Translations under genes and position numbers: made by a program
Source of the DNA: Aquicoccus porphyridii
GTDB lineage: Bacteria; Pseudomonadota; Alphaproteobacteria; Rhodobacterales; Rhodobacteraceae
Assembly: GCF_008369105.1 (NCBI RefSeq)
Contig: NZ_VINQ01000001.1
Location: 62,001 to 126,000 of the forward strand
Direction: 5' to 3'
DNA length: 64,000 nucleotides
In this document: positions 21,571-30,772 of the stretch, one piece after another
How positions within the stretch are numbered: the first letter of the stretch is position 1
How the letters are laid out: each line of letters starts with the position of its first letter
Notes under the pieces: generated by a model
Database searches by the model: none
Seen by the model: the letters and a program-made list of their open reading frames with translations, nothing else
Told to the model about the DNA's origin: nothing

Positions 21571-22443
21571 TCAGCCGCGATGACGCTTTTCGAACCGGGG
21601 CAGCATGGCCGAGAAATCGCGACCCAGCCCGTTTTCGTTTTCGACGAATTGCGCATAGAGCTGCATCGCGGCCTGTCCCAGCGGGGTGTCGGCATCGGCC
21701 GACTCGGCGGCCTGTTGCGAGAGGCGCAGATCCTTGAGCATCAGTTCGGCGGCGAAGCCGGGTTGATAATCGTTGTCGGCGGGCGATTGCGGGCCGACGC
21801 CCGGCGCCGGGCAATAGGCGTTCATCGACCAGCTATAGCCCGAGGAGGTCGAGACCACGTCGAACATCTTTTGCCGATCAAGGCCCAGCTTGTCGGCCAG
21901 TGCGAAGGCTTCGCAGGTGACGATCATGGTGGCGCCGAGGATCATGTTGTTGCAGATCTTGGCGGCCTGACCGGCACCCGCACCGCCGCAATGCACGGCC
22001 TTCTGGCCCATGATGTCGAAGAGCGGTTCGGCCTTGGCAAAGGCCTCGGGGCTGCCGCCGGCCATGAAGGTGAGCGTTCCGCCCGCCGCACCGCCGACGC
22101 CGCCCGAAACCGGCGCATCGACCGGCAGGAGGCCCGCGGCGGCGGCTTGTTCGGCGACGGCGCGGGCGCTGTCGACATCGACGGTCGAGCAATCGATGAA
22201 GCCGGTGCCGGGGGCCATGGCGGGGATGATCTCGTCGGCGACGGCGCGCAGGATCTTGCCATTGGGCAGCATGGTGATGACCACCTCCTGCCCCTTGGCG
22301 GCGTCGGCACCGCTTGCGGCCATGGTGACGCCCTCTACCGTGACATCGGCCATGTCGAAGCCGGTGACGGTGTGGCCGGCCTTGGCAAGGTTGGCGGCCA
22401 TGGGCGCGCCCATGTTGCCCAGTCCGATGAATCCGATTTTCAT
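21571..22443 (-). CDS. mmsB: 3-Hydroxyisobutyrate dehydrogenase
   Basis: 290 aa beta-hydroxyacid dehydrogenase. N-terminal nucleotide-binding GLGNMGAPMA, substrate-binding DAPVSGGVGGAAGGTLTFM and the catalytic Lys region GAGQAAKICNNM are all present. It oxidises 3-hydroxyisobutyrate to methylmalonate semialdehyde in valine breakdown. It is downstream of the CoA hydrolase and acyl-CoA dehydrogenase genes on the same strand, with 11 bases to the former, and mmsA lies further upstream, so the pathway is essentially complete here. Confidence 0.95.
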   Translation of the reverse strand: MKIGFIGLGNMGAPMAANLAKAGHTVTGFDMADVTVEGVTMAASGADAAKGQEVVITMLPNGKILRAVADEIIPAMAPGTGFIDCSTVDVDSARAVAEQAAAAGLLPVDAPVSGGVGGAAGGTLTFMAGGSPEAFAKAEPLFDIMGQKAVHCGGAGAGQAAKICNNMILGATMIVTCEAFALADKLGLDRQKMFDVVSTSSGYSWSMNAYCPAPGVGPQSPADNDYQPGFAAELMLKDLRLSQQAAESADADTPLGQAAMQLYAQFVENENGLGRDFSAMLPRFEKRHRG

Positions 22444-22454
22444 GATATCCTCCC

Positions 22455-23483
22455 TCAGAATGTCAGTTCGTTGTCGCCCAGCGGCGCGAGCATGGCGGCG
22501 ACCGCCGATGATGGCAAGCGGTCGGGATCGTGGCGCCAGTTCGGGCTTCGGTCCTTGTCGATGATCGCGGCGCGGATGCCTTCGAGGAAGTCGCCATGTT
22601 CCATCGCGCGAAAGGTGAACCGGTATTCGAGCGCCAGGGCGTCGCGGATGTTGGTGTTGCCTTTGAGCGCGCGCATCATGTCGAGCGTGCAGGCGAGCGA
22701 GAGCGGCGAGGCGCGCGAGAGGGATTTGAGCGTCTCGGAAGCGAAATCCGTGTCGCTTGCACGCAGGGAAGCGAGGAGCGCGGGCAGGTCGGGGGCGGCG
22801 AAATGGCTGTCGATCTCGGGGCGCAGCGCCTCGAGCCTGCCTTGGGGCGGTGTGACCCTTGCCTGGTCGAGGCAGGCGGTGTCGCCGGAGGTTTCAAGCG
22901 TGGCGATGAGGTCGGGCCATGTCTCTTGCGGGATGTAGAGATCGGCAAAACCAGCGAGGATCGCATCGGCCGGACCCATGCGCGCGCCGGTGGTGCCGAG
23001 ATAGGCGCCCAAGTGCCCGGGTGCATTGGCGAGGATCATCGAGCCGCCCACGTCGGGCACGAGGCCGATGCCACATTCGGGCATGGCGATCTGGCTCGTC
23101 TCGCCCACGACGCGGTGCGAGACGTGGCAGCCCACGCCCATGCCGCCGCCCATGGTAAAGCCCTGGAGAAAGCTGACGATGGGTTTTTCATATTCCGCCA
23201 GCCGCGCGTTCATGCGGTATTCGTCGCGCCAGAAGGTGCGGCCGAAATCGTAATCTCCCGCCTTGCCGGTGGCGTAAAGCTCGGCGATGTCGCCGCCCGC
23301 GCTGAATGCCTTGTCCCCCTCGGCGTCGATCACGACGAGCGACACGGCGTCATCGTTGCGCCAGTCTTCGAGCGCGGTGTCGATCGCCTTGACCATTTCA
23401 TAGGTGACGGCATTGAGCGCCTTGGGGCGGCGAAGGGTGATGCGCCCCGCGCGGCCGGTGATGGATGTGGTGATGTCGCTCAT
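22455..23483 (-). CDS. Enoyl-CoA hydratase/isomerase family, probably 3-hydroxyisobutyryl-CoA hydrolase
   Basis: 342 aa, longer than a normal crotonase and matching HIBYL-CoA hydrolases. Crotonase motifs include FSAGGDIAELY and the oxyanion-hole FTMGGGMGVGCH, with a PECGIGLVPDVGGS segment. It would release CoA from 3-hydroxyisobutyryl-CoA, giving the MmsB substrate. The start lies 3 bases from the acyl-CoA dehydrogenase stop, so they are co-transcribed. A plain enoyl-CoA hydratase activity (the preceding step) cannot be excluded. Confidence 0.9.
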   Translation of the reverse strand: MSDITTSITGRAGRITLRRPKALNAVTYEMVKAIDTALEDWRNDDAVSLVVIDAEGDKAFSAGGDIAELYATGKAGDYDFGRTFWRDEYRMNARLAEYEKPIVSFLQGFTMGGGMGVGCHVSHRVVGETSQIAMPECGIGLVPDVGGSMILANAPGHLGAYLGTTGARMGPADAILAGFADLYIPQETWPDLIATLETSGDTACLDQARVTPPQGRLEALRPEIDSHFAAPDLPALLASLRASDTDFASETLKSLSRASPLSLACTLDMMRALKGNTNIRDALALEYRFTFRAMEHGDFLEGIRAAIIDKDRSPNWRHDPDRLPSSAVAAMLAPLGDNELTF

Positions 23484-23486
23484 GGC

Positions 23487-24632
23487 TCAGGCCGCGTCGG
23501 CGATCATCTGGCGCGACACGATGAGGCGCATGATCTCGTTGGTACCTTCGAGGATCTGGTGGACCCGCAGGTCGCGCACGATCTTCTCGATCCCGTAATC
23601 GGCGAGATAGCCATAGCCACCATGCAGTTGCAAACAGCCATTGGCCACGTCGAAGGCCGCGTCGGTGACCATGAGTTTCGCCATGGCACAGAACTTCGTC
23701 GCATCATGGGCGCCATTGTCGAGCTTCCACGCCGCCTGTCGCAGGAAGGTGCGCGAGGCTTGCAGGCGGGTCTCGAACTCGGCCAGTTTGAATTGCAGCG
23801 CCTGGAACTGGTTGATGGGTTTGCCGAACGCCTTGCGCTCGGCCATGTAGGCCAGCGTGAGGTCGAGCGCCTTTTGCGCGCCACCAAGGGCGGAGGCGGC
23901 AATGTTGAGCCGCCCGCCATCGAGCCCGGCCATGGCGTAGGCAAAGCCGCGGCCTTCCTCGCCGATCAGGTGATCGAGCGGCACGTTGCAATCGTCGAAT
24001 TGCACCTGTGCGGTGGGTTGGGCGAGCCAGCCCATCTTCTTTTCCAGCGCGCCGAAGGAGAGGCCCGCGGTGCCATCTTCGACCACGACGGTGGAAATGC
24101 CCTTGGGCCCGTCCTCACCGGTGCGCACCATGGTGACATAGGCATCGGAATAGGAGCCGCCCGAGATGAACGCCTTGGTGCCGTTGAGCACGTAGCTGTC
24201 ATTGGTCTTGGTCGCGCGGGTTTTCAGAGCGGCGGCATCCGAGCCCGAACCGGGTTCGGTGAGGCAATAGGAGAACACCTTGTCCATGCTGCACAGGTCG
24301 GGAAGCCACTTCTGCTTGGTTTCCTCGGAGCCGAACTTGTCGATCATGCCGCCGCACATGTTGTGGATCGACAGGAACGAGCCCACGGCGGGGCAGGACA
24401 TGGCAAGGGCTTCGAACACCAACGTCGCATCGAGACGCGAGAGGCCCGAGCCGCCGTATTCGTCGGAAACGTAAAGCCCGCCGAATCCCAGCTCGGCGCA
24501 TTTGGGCCAGAGATCCTTGGGGATCGTGCCCTCGGCTTCCCAATCCTGGGCGTGGGGGGCGATGTGTTCTTCGCCGAACCCCTTGGCCATGTCGAAAATG
24601 AGGGTCTGTTCCTCGCTCAGTGCGAAATCCAT
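23487..24632 (-). CDS. Acyl-CoA dehydrogenase, probably isobutyryl-CoA dehydrogenase
   Basis: 381 aa FAD enzyme. It has the CLTEPGSGSDA FAD/substrate segment, the ISGGSYSDAYV region, and the C-terminal catalytic region QILEGTNEIMRLI with the expected Glu. The operon context (HIBYL-CoA hydrolase, MmsB, MmsA) points to isobutyryl-CoA in valine degradation rather than straight-chain substrates. A palindrome lies 20 bases upstream of its start and may be the cluster's operator. Confidence 0.92.
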   Translation of the reverse strand: MDFALSEEQTLIFDMAKGFGEEHIAPHAQDWEAEGTIPKDLWPKCAELGFGGLYVSDEYGGSGLSRLDATLVFEALAMSCPAVGSFLSIHNMCGGMIDKFGSEETKQKWLPDLCSMDKVFSYCLTEPGSGSDAAALKTRATKTNDSYVLNGTKAFISGGSYSDAYVTMVRTGEDGPKGISTVVVEDGTAGLSFGALEKKMGWLAQPTAQVQFDDCNVPLDHLIGEEGRGFAYAMAGLDGGRLNIAASALGGAQKALDLTLAYMAERKAFGKPINQFQALQFKLAEFETRLQASRTFLRQAAWKLDNGAHDATKFCAMAKLMVTDAAFDVANGCLQLHGGYGYLADYGIEKIVRDLRVHQILEGTNEIMRLIVSRQMIADAA

Positions 24633-24651
24633 GATGCGGCTCCTCCTCGGT

Positions 24652-24675
24652 GGAATTGAACGAGTGTTTAATTCC
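24652..24675. promoter_or_regulatory. Palindromic operator candidate before the valine-catabolism genes
   Basis: GGAATTGAAC (24652-24661), centre GAGT, then GTTTAATTCC (24666-24675): 10-base arms with one mismatch. It is 20 bases upstream of the acyl-CoA dehydrogenase start and beside its ribosome site (GAGGAGG). The shape resembles TetR-family operators used in acyl-CoA regulons. The regulator is unidentified. Confidence 0.5.
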
Positions 24676-24737
24676 GAATTCTTACAGGAGTTTTGCAGCG
24701 GTTTGTAGGGGGGTGCATCGTGGCGGGATTTCGCCCC

Positions 24738-25871
24738 TCAGAGATCCGCATGATACTCCTCGATCAGGTGTTGGACCACGGCGCGCAGGGCGTCGTCGCG
24801 GGACTGTCCGGCCTCGACCGCGCCCCTGTGGACCGCGCGCTGGCGGTTGGCGGAAGTGCCGTCGCGCAGGATGGTGCGGGAATGCTCGACTTCGCGGGTG
24901 CAGCCAAGGATACCGGCGTCTTCGGCGATGAGATCGAGGATGTCGTCGATCGAATCCGAAAAGGGCTGGATCGTGTTGGCGCCGAAATCTATCAGCCCCT
25001 CGTCGATACCGTATCGCTGTGCCCGCCAACGGTTCTCGGAAATCAGGAAGTTGTCGTAGATGCGCCAGCGCTGGTTCTTCTGGCTGAGCCGCCAGAGCAT
25101 TCTCGTGAGCGACTGGGTCAGGGCGGCCAGCGTGAGCGCGGTTTCCATTCGCGGCGAGACATCGCAGATGCGCGATTCGATGGTGGGAAACTTGTGCGAG
25201 GGGCGCAGATCCCACCAGATCTTGGTGGCGTCCTCGATGAGGTCGAGCTCGACAAGGGCCGAAACCGAGCGTTCGAATTCGCCCCAGGCTTCGAGCCGGG
25301 GGGGCAGGCCGGTGCGCGGAAGATTGTCGAACACGGTGAGGCGGTAACAGCTCAGCCCGGTATCCTCGCCCTGCCAGAAGGGCGAGGAACAACTGAGCGC
25401 CAGAAGATGCGGCAGGAAATACTTGAGCTGGTTGATCAGGTCGACCCGGCGGTCGCGGTCGTCAATGCCGATATGGACATGGTTGCCGCAGATCAGCAGG
25501 CGCCGCACCACCCCGGCGAGGTCGTCGCGCAGGCTGTCGTAGCGTTGCTTGCGGGTGTGCTGCTGGTCGCGCCAGTCGGAAAACGGGTGGCACGAGGCGG
25601 CGATGGGCGCGAGGTTGAAGGCGGCGGCCTCCTGCGCGACGGTGGCGCGCAGGCGTTTGAGGTCTTCGCGGGCTTCGCCGATGTCGCGGCAGACCTTGGT
25701 GCCGATCTCGACCTGGCATTCGAGGAATTCGGGGCTGAACTGGCCTTCGAGCGCGGCGGTGCAACGTTCCATCAGTGCCTCGGGGGCAGGGGAGAGGTCG
25801 AGGCTGTCGCGATCGACGAGCAGGTATTCCTCTTCGATGCCGAGGCTGAAAGCGGGTTCGGTGCTGGCCAT
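24738..25871 (-). CDS. YbdK-type carboxylate-amine ligase (glutamate-cysteine ligase 2 family)
   Basis: 377 aa beginning [20 protein letters not shown], the family signature (an EEEY motif binding ATP/Mg). Later CGNHVHIG and [15 protein letters not shown] match GCS2 proteins. Members make gamma-glutamyl-type amide bonds in vitro; the physiological substrate is generally unknown, and the glutathione pathway normally uses another enzyme. It lies among valine genes with no obvious pathway link and sits about 105 bases from the acyl-CoA dehydrogenase. Confidence 0.9.
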   Translation of the reverse strand: MASTEPAFSLGIEEEYLLVDRDSLDLSPAPEALMERCTAALEGQFSPEFLECQVEIGTKVCRDIGEAREDLKRLRATVAQEAAAFNLAPIAASCHPFSDWRDQQHTRKQRYDSLRDDLAGVVRRLLICGNHVHIGIDDRDRRVDLINQLKYFLPHLLALSCSSPFWQGEDTGLSCYRLTVFDNLPRTGLPPRLEAWGEFERSVSALVELDLIEDATKIWWDLRPSHKFPTIESRICDVSPRMETALTLAALTQSLTRMLWRLSQKNQRWRIYDNFLISENRWRAQRYGIDEGLIDFGANTIQPFSDSIDDILDLIAEDAGILGCTREVEHSRTILRDGTSANRQRAVHRGAVEAGQSRDDALRAVVQHLIEEYHADL

Positions 25872-25934
25872 GGTGGCCCCCTTTGCGTCTGCACGTTCAA
25901 CAAGTTTGAGCAGGAAAGGGAGCGCCGCGCAAGC

Positions 25935-26348
25935 TCAGCCGTGGGGCGGTGCCGTGGATGCGAGATTGCGGCTCAGCGCCCAGTTGCGGGCGGCGTCAGG
26001 CGTGTCGAACAGTTCCACGTCGATCGCATCCGAGCTTTCGGCAAGGTTCTGGAAGATCCGCGCGATCCCGAAGGTGGCGGGGTCGAGCGCGTGGATGGCG
26101 ATGCGCAATTGATGGTCCGGTTGGGCGTAGCTGCGCAAGAACATGGAGAACAGCGTATAGGTTTCCGCAAAGCCGATATCGGTGCCGGTGACGCCGGAGA
26201 GATCGGCCAGATGCGGGCGGTCGGTGCGAAAATCGGGGTCTTCGACATAGGCGGAGAACATTGCCGCGATCTCATCCAGGGTCACGTTGCCAGAGTAGCG
26301 TGCGGTGACCAGGTGATCCGTTTTGTCGATGTCGTAGGTTACGGGCAT
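25935..26348 (-). CDS. STAS/SpoIIAA-like protein, copy 1
   Basis: 137 aa without signal or membrane helix. Hydrophobic strands alternate with helices (HLVTARYSGNVTLDEI, RPHLADLSGVTGTDIGF), the pattern of SpoIIAA-like STAS folds. It is clearly paralogous to the next upstream gene: both begin with a beta strand, then YSG, then a DLSxVT / DLRxVTxxDFxF block at the same place. No known function. Confidence 0.65.
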   Translation of the reverse strand: MPVTYDIDKTDHLVTARYSGNVTLDEIAAMFSAYVEDPDFRTDRPHLADLSGVTGTDIGFAETYTLFSMFLRSYAQPDHQLRIAIHALDPATFGIARIFQNLAESSDAIDVELFDTPDAARNWALSRNLASTAPPHG

Positions 26349-26599
26349 GACAAGGTTCTCGCCTTTGGGTGGTTTTAGCTTGTCATGTTTCTACCCTGCC
26401 TGTGGTGAACCGATAGTGAAGAATGCAAGTCGATCAACCAAGTGTTGCAAGGGGGCGGCAGGTGGCACCGCTGGCGTGTATCTTCGGGGAGCGCGTTTGC
26501 GGGGTGGAAATGCGGCGGCTGGCCGGGGGAATCCGCGCAACATCTCGGGGTGCCTTGGCGACAGGTGGTGCGCAATCCTGCTGTGGGCCCGTGCGTGTT

Positions 26600-27019
26600 T
26601 CAGGCCGTGCGCGCCAGAAGGGCGTGCAGGTCGGTTTGGGGCAATCCGAGAAAGGCCAGCGCGTTGGCTTCTTCGGTGAACATGCGTGCGATCACGTCCG
26701 ATATGCCATCCCAAGAGCGTTGCGCCATCCGTGCGATGCGGATCGTATCGGACGAGTCGGCGAGGTAGGCCACGAGGGTCGGAAACCCGGGCACGTGGAA
26801 CACCTCGGCCTTTTTCGCCTGCATCCTGAGGAATGCGGGAAAGTCGAAATCCACTTTGGTGACATGGCGCAGGTCGACAAGCTGTTTCTGGCCGGGTCGG
26901 CTGTCGGGATGCTTTACGTAATCCTCGAAGACCTGCATCGTCTCGTGCGGGCATATTTGCCCGCTATACTGCACGTAAACCAGTGCCATGTCGGGTATGA
27001 TGCGGAATGTCAGTGGCAT
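26600..27019 (-). CDS. STAS/SpoIIAA-like protein, copy 2
   Basis: 139 aa, paralogue of the downstream gene. Shared features: VYVQYSGQICPHE near the N-terminus, KQLVDLRHVTKVDFDF in the middle, then an FxxMxAxKAEVF helix. It sits between mmsA and copy 1 on the same strand, separated from copy 1 by 251 bases in which I find no gene. Function unknown; a signalling or scaffold role is only suggested by the fold. Confidence 0.65.
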   Translation of the reverse strand: MPLTFRIIPDMALVYVQYSGQICPHETMQVFEDYVKHPDSRPGQKQLVDLRHVTKVDFDFPAFLRMQAKKAEVFHVPGFPTLVAYLADSSDTIRIARMAQRSWDGISDVIARMFTEEANALAFLGLPQTDLHALLARTA

Positions 27020-27082
27020 AACAGGAGCTTAGCGTGATGCACCGCGCGTTTCAATCCGCGCGATGCATCTTTGCTGAATGTC

Positions 27083-28582
27083 TCAGTCCATCGGCTTGAA
27101 GTGGAATTCGCCGCCTTCCTTGAGACCCGAGGGCCAGCGCGCGGTGACCGTCTTGGTGCGGGTGTAGAACTTGAACGCATCGGGCCCGTGCTGGTTGAGA
27201 TCGCCAAAGACCGATTTCTTCCAGCCGCCGAAGGTGTGATAGGCCAGCGGCACGGGGATCGGGACGTTGACGCCGACCATGCCGATATTGATCCGGCTGG
27301 CAAAGTCGCGGGCGGTGTCGCCGTCACGGGTGAAGATCGCGGTGCCGTTGCCCATTTCGTGATCCATCGCCAGTTTGAGCGCCTCTTCGTAGCTGCCCGC
27401 GCGGACGGTCGACAGGACCGGGCCGAAGATCTCGGTCTTGTAGATGTCCATGTCGGGGGAGACGTTGTCAAAGAGGTGCGGGCCGACGAAAAAGCCGTCT
27501 TCGTAGCCCTGGAGCGAGAAGCCGCGGCCATCGACGACGAGTTTCGCGCCCTGGTCGATGCCGGTCTGCACCAGGCGCTCGATATTGGCCTTGGCGGCGG
27601 CGGTCACGACGGGGCCGTAATCGACATCGTTGCCGTCGGTGTAGGGGCCGACCTTGAGCTTTTCGATGCGCGGAACAAGCTTCTCGATCAGGCGGTCGGC
27701 GGTTTCGTCGCCCACCGGAACGGCGACGGAGATCGCCATGCAGCGTTCGCCCGCGGCGCCATATCCCGCACCGACAAGCGCGTCGGCGGCTTGATCCATG
27801 TCGGCGTCGGGCATGATGATCATGTGGTTCTTGGCGCCGCCAAAGCATTGCACGCGCTTGCCGTTGGCACAGCCGGTGCCGTAGATGTATTCGGCGATCG
27901 GGGTCGAGCCGACAAAGCCCACCGACTGGATCACCGGGTTGTGCAGGATCGCGTCGACCGCTTCCTTGTCACCGTTCACCACCTGAAGCAGGCCCTTGGG
28001 CAGGCCCGCCTCTTCCATCAGCTCGGCCAGCATCAGCGGCACCGAGGGGTCACGCTCGCTGGGCTTGAGGATGAAGGCGTTGCCGCAGGCCAGCGCGGGG
28101 GCGAACATCCACATCGGGATCATGGCCGGGAAGTTGAACGGGGTGATGCCCGCGCTGACGCCCAGCGGCTGGCGCATGGAATACATGTCGATGCCGGGGC
28201 CTGCGCCGTCGGTGAACTCGCCCTTGAGCATTTGCGGCGCGCCGATGCAGTATTCCACGACCTCGAGGCCGCGCTGCACGTCGCCGGCCGCGTCGGGCAG
28301 GGTCTTGCCATGCTCGCGCGAAAGCGCCTCGGCCAGCTTGTCCATGTCGCGATTGAGCAGGTCGACGAATTTCATCAGCACCCGGGCGCGGCGTTGCGGG
28401 TTGGTGGCCCCCCATGCGGGTTGCGCGGCGGCGGCCACCTCGACGGACTTTTCGACCTCGGCGGTCGAGGCCAGCGGGGCCTTGGCGATCACTTCGCCGG
28501 TGGCGGGGTTGTAGACATCGCCAAAGCGCCCGGACGTGCCTTTGACATGTTCGCCGTTGATGTAATGGGTCAGTTCTTGCAT
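27083..28582 (-). CDS. mmsA: Methylmalonate-semialdehyde dehydrogenase (CoA-acylating)
   Basis: 499 aa aldehyde-dehydrogenase superfamily member. Catalytic Cys281 lies in GERCMAIS, as in MmsA proteins; ITPFNFPAMIPMWM and FILKPSERDPSVP match the family. It converts methylmalonate semialdehyde to propionyl-CoA, the last step of valine degradation and also used for inositol and thymine. It is divergent from a LysR gene, which is probably its regulator. Confidence 0.96.
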   Translation of the reverse strand: MQELTHYINGEHVKGTSGRFGDVYNPATGEVIAKAPLASTAEVEKSVEVAAAAQPAWGATNPQRRARVLMKFVDLLNRDMDKLAEALSREHGKTLPDAAGDVQRGLEVVEYCIGAPQMLKGEFTDGAGPGIDMYSMRQPLGVSAGITPFNFPAMIPMWMFAPALACGNAFILKPSERDPSVPLMLAELMEEAGLPKGLLQVVNGDKEAVDAILHNPVIQSVGFVGSTPIAEYIYGTGCANGKRVQCFGGAKNHMIIMPDADMDQAADALVGAGYGAAGERCMAISVAVPVGDETADRLIEKLVPRIEKLKVGPYTDGNDVDYGPVVTAAAKANIERLVQTGIDQGAKLVVDGRGFSLQGYEDGFFVGPHLFDNVSPDMDIYKTEIFGPVLSTVRAGSYEEALKLAMDHEMGNGTAIFTRDGDTARDFASRINIGMVGVNVPIPVPLAYHTFGGWKKSVFGDLNQHGPDAFKFYTRTKTVTARWPSGLKEGGEFHFKPMD

Positions 28583-28663
28583 CGAATCCTCCTCGGATAG
28601 CGTTCCGGGCGAGGATAGCCTTGCGCGTTTGCGGCGAAAAGAGGTAGTTGGCCAAAGCTAGTC

Positions 28664-28677
28664 TTGCATTTTTGCAA
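28664..28677. promoter_or_regulatory. Inverted repeat TTGCA-N4-TGCAA between mmsA and the LysR gene
   Basis: Five-base arms around TTTT, about 80 bases from each of the divergent starts. LysR regulators commonly bind such a site and control both directions. Candidate only. Confidence 0.35.
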
Positions 28678-28757
28678 TATGAGTCAATCGAACGGTGGCG
28701 GGTTCCGTGACGGGACACCAGCCCTGCGCAGGAGCAAGATGCGAAAGGAGTTGGGCG

Positions 28758-29654
28758 GTGCAGGCACGATGGGACGATATACGGTGTTTCCTGGCCGTGG
28801 CGCGCGACGAGAGCCTGTCGCGGGCCGGGCGGCGGTTGCGCCTTGACGCGGCAACGGTGGGACGGCGGGTGGCGCGGCTCGAACATGACATGGGCGTGGT
28901 TCTGTTCACCAAGTCGCCGCAGGGCTATGCGCTGACCGGCGAGGGGCAGCGGTTCATGACCCATGTGGCGCGGGCCGAGGCCGCGATGGGCGAGGCGATG
29001 GACGACCTGGCCGGGCGGGGCGGGGCGTTGTCGGGGCAGATCCGGCTGGGGGCGCCCGACGGGGCGGCCAATTTCCTTTTGCCGCAGGTCTGTGCGGGAA
29101 TCGTCGAGGAGAACCCCGACCTGGAGGTGCAGATCGTCGCCCTGCCGCGGGTTTTCAACCTCAGCAAGCGCGAGGCCGACATGGCGATCGGGGTGAGCCC
29201 GCCGAGTGCCGGGCGGTTGCTGGTCTCGAAGCTGGCCGATTACCGGCTGCATCTTGCCGCGTCCGAGGTCTATCTTGGTCGTCACGGGCCGGTAAACGGG
29301 CTGCACGATCTCAAGGGGCACCGCATGATCGGCTATATCCCCGACATGATTTTCGATGCCGAGCTCGATTACCTCGGCGAGTTGGGGATCGAGCGTGTGG
29401 CGCTGGCCTCGAATTCCGTATCGGTGCAGTTCAACTGGATTCGGCAGGGCGGGGGTCTGGGCGTGGTGCATGATTTTGCCCTGCCCGCGGCGCCGGGGGT
29501 GCGCAAGGTGCTGACCCGCGAGTTCAGCCTGACGCGGAGTTTCTACCTGATCCGTCACGAGGATGATCGCCGGGTCGAACGCCTGAGCCGGTTTGCCGCG
29601 CTGTTGAGCGAGGGCGTGCGGCGCGAAGTGACGCGGCTTGAACGGCTGACTTGA
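28758..29654 (+). CDS. LysR-family transcriptional regulator
   Basis: 298 aa from GTG 28758, which has AAGGAG seven bases upstream. An in-frame longer start has no such site. N-terminal winged helix (WDDIRCFLAVARDESLSRAGRRL, then TVGRRVARLEHDMG) followed by a LysR substrate-binding domain. Divergent from mmsA, so likely an activator or repressor of valine-catabolism genes; the inducer is unknown. Confidence 0.9.
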   Translation: MQARWDDIRCFLAVARDESLSRAGRRLRLDAATVGRRVARLEHDMGVVLFTKSPQGYALTGEGQRFMTHVARAEAAMGEAMDDLAGRGGALSGQIRLGAPDGAANFLLPQVCAGIVEENPDLEVQIVALPRVFNLSKREADMAIGVSPPSAGRLLVSKLADYRLHLAASEVYLGRHGPVNGLHDLKGHRMIGYIPDMIFDAELDYLGELGIERVALASNSVSVQFNWIRQGGGLGVVHDFALPAAPGVRKVLTREFSLTRSFYLIRHEDDRRVERLSRFAALLSEGVRREVTRLERLT

Positions 29655-29712
29655 CAGATTGCGGCTTCCCGGCAACGCTGATCGTATCGGCGCTCAAGCG
29701 GAGGGACAGGCC

Positions 29713-30147
29713 ATGTTGGTGCATCAGATTCTGAAATCCAAGGGGGATCATTCGGTGATCACGGTAGAGCCCGGCACATCGGTGGCCGAAGCGGCGCAGA
29801 TCCTGGCCGAGCGCCGGATCGGCGGGGTGATCGTGTCGAAGGACGGGCGGCAGGCCGACGGCATCCTGTCGGAGCGCGACATCGTGCGCAGCCTCGCGCT
29901 GCGTGGCGCGGTCTGCCTGAGCGAGACGGTCGACCAGATGATGACCCGCAACCCGGTCAGTTGCACCAAGAGTGAAACGGCGGATTCGGTGCTTGAGCGG
30001 ATGACCAACGGGCGATTCCGGCACATGCCGGTGGTCGAGGGGGAGGACCTTGTCGGGATCGTGACCATCGGCGACGTGGTCAAGGCGCGGCTCGAGGAAC
30101 TTTCCATGGAGAAGGATGCGCTTGAAGGGATGATCATGGGGCACTGA
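29713..30147 (+). CDS. CBS-domain protein
   Basis: 144 aa, essentially two CBS motifs in tandem: SVITVEPGTSVAEAAQILAE with GGVIVSKDGR, and NPVSCTKSETADSVLERM with RHMPVVEGEDLVGIV. Such pairs bind adenosine nucleotides and act as energy sensors. The start at 29713 has GAGGGACAGG upstream; an earlier in-frame start lacks one. No catalytic domain is fused. It sits 58 bases after the LysR stop. Confidence 0.9.
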   Translation: MLVHQILKSKGDHSVITVEPGTSVAEAAQILAERRIGGVIVSKDGRQADGILSERDIVRSLALRGAVCLSETVDQMMTRNPVSCTKSETADSVLERMTNGRFRHMPVVEGEDLVGIVTIGDVVKARLEELSMEKDALEGMIMGH

Positions 30148-30250
30148 GCCTCGGGTTGTGCGGGCGGGACAGGGTTCCGCCTTGCAATTCCTGTCGTGAT
30201 GCTGCATGGCGGCGAAAGATTATTGCGCAACCGCAGAAGGGGAGGCTCTC

Positions 30251-30745
30251 ATGCGCATCGGCCTTTACCCGGGCACTTTTGACCCGATCACCTATGGACA
30301 TACAGATATTATCCGCCGTGCGACCCTGCTGGTGGACAAGCTTGTGATCGGGGTGGCGATCAACCGCGACAAGGGGCCGCTTTTCGATCTCGAGGAGCGG
30401 GTTTCGATGATCGAACAGGAATGCGCGGCGCTGGCCAAGGAAACGGGCACCGAGATCGTGGCGCACCCGTTCGAGAACCTGCTGATCGACTGTGCGCATG
30501 ACGTGGGTGCGCGGGTGATCGTGCGCGGGCTGCGCGCGGTGGCCGATTTCGAATATGAATTCCAGATGGTCGGCATGAACCGGGCGCTGGATGACAGTGT
30601 CGAGACCGTGTTCCTGATGGCGGATGCGCGGCGCCAGGCGATTGCCTCGAAGCTGGTCAAGGAAATTGCCCGGCTGAACGGGGATGTGTCGAAATTCGTG
30701 CCCCCCGCGGTGAACGAGAAGCTGCTGGCCAAACTGGGTCGGTAA
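30251..30745 (+). CDS. coaD: Phosphopantetheine adenylyltransferase
   Basis: 164 aa, usual CoaD length. The nucleotidyltransferase motif GTFDPITYGH (T/HxGH type) is at the N-terminus, with VIVRGLRAVADFEYE and the C-terminal SSK-like region (ASKLVKEIARLNGD). It joins AMP to 4'-phosphopantetheine in CoA synthesis. The start at 30251 follows GGGGAGG; an upstream in-frame extension of 15 residues is not family-like. Confidence 0.97.
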   Translation: MRIGLYPGTFDPITYGHTDIIRRATLLVDKLVIGVAINRDKGPLFDLEERVSMIEQECAALAKETGTEIVAHPFENLLIDCAHDVGARVIVRGLRAVADFEYEFQMVGMNRALDDSVETVFLMADARRQAIASKLVKEIARLNGDVSKFVPPAVNEKLLAKLGR

Positions 30746-30772
30746 CGATCTTTCCGGCGAAAAATCAGCGAT

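Noticed and set aside
22530-24659. Open frame of about 700 codons antisense to the valine genes
   Set aside because: It mirrors the acyl-CoA dehydrogenase and hydratase genes; no motif, no ribosome site.
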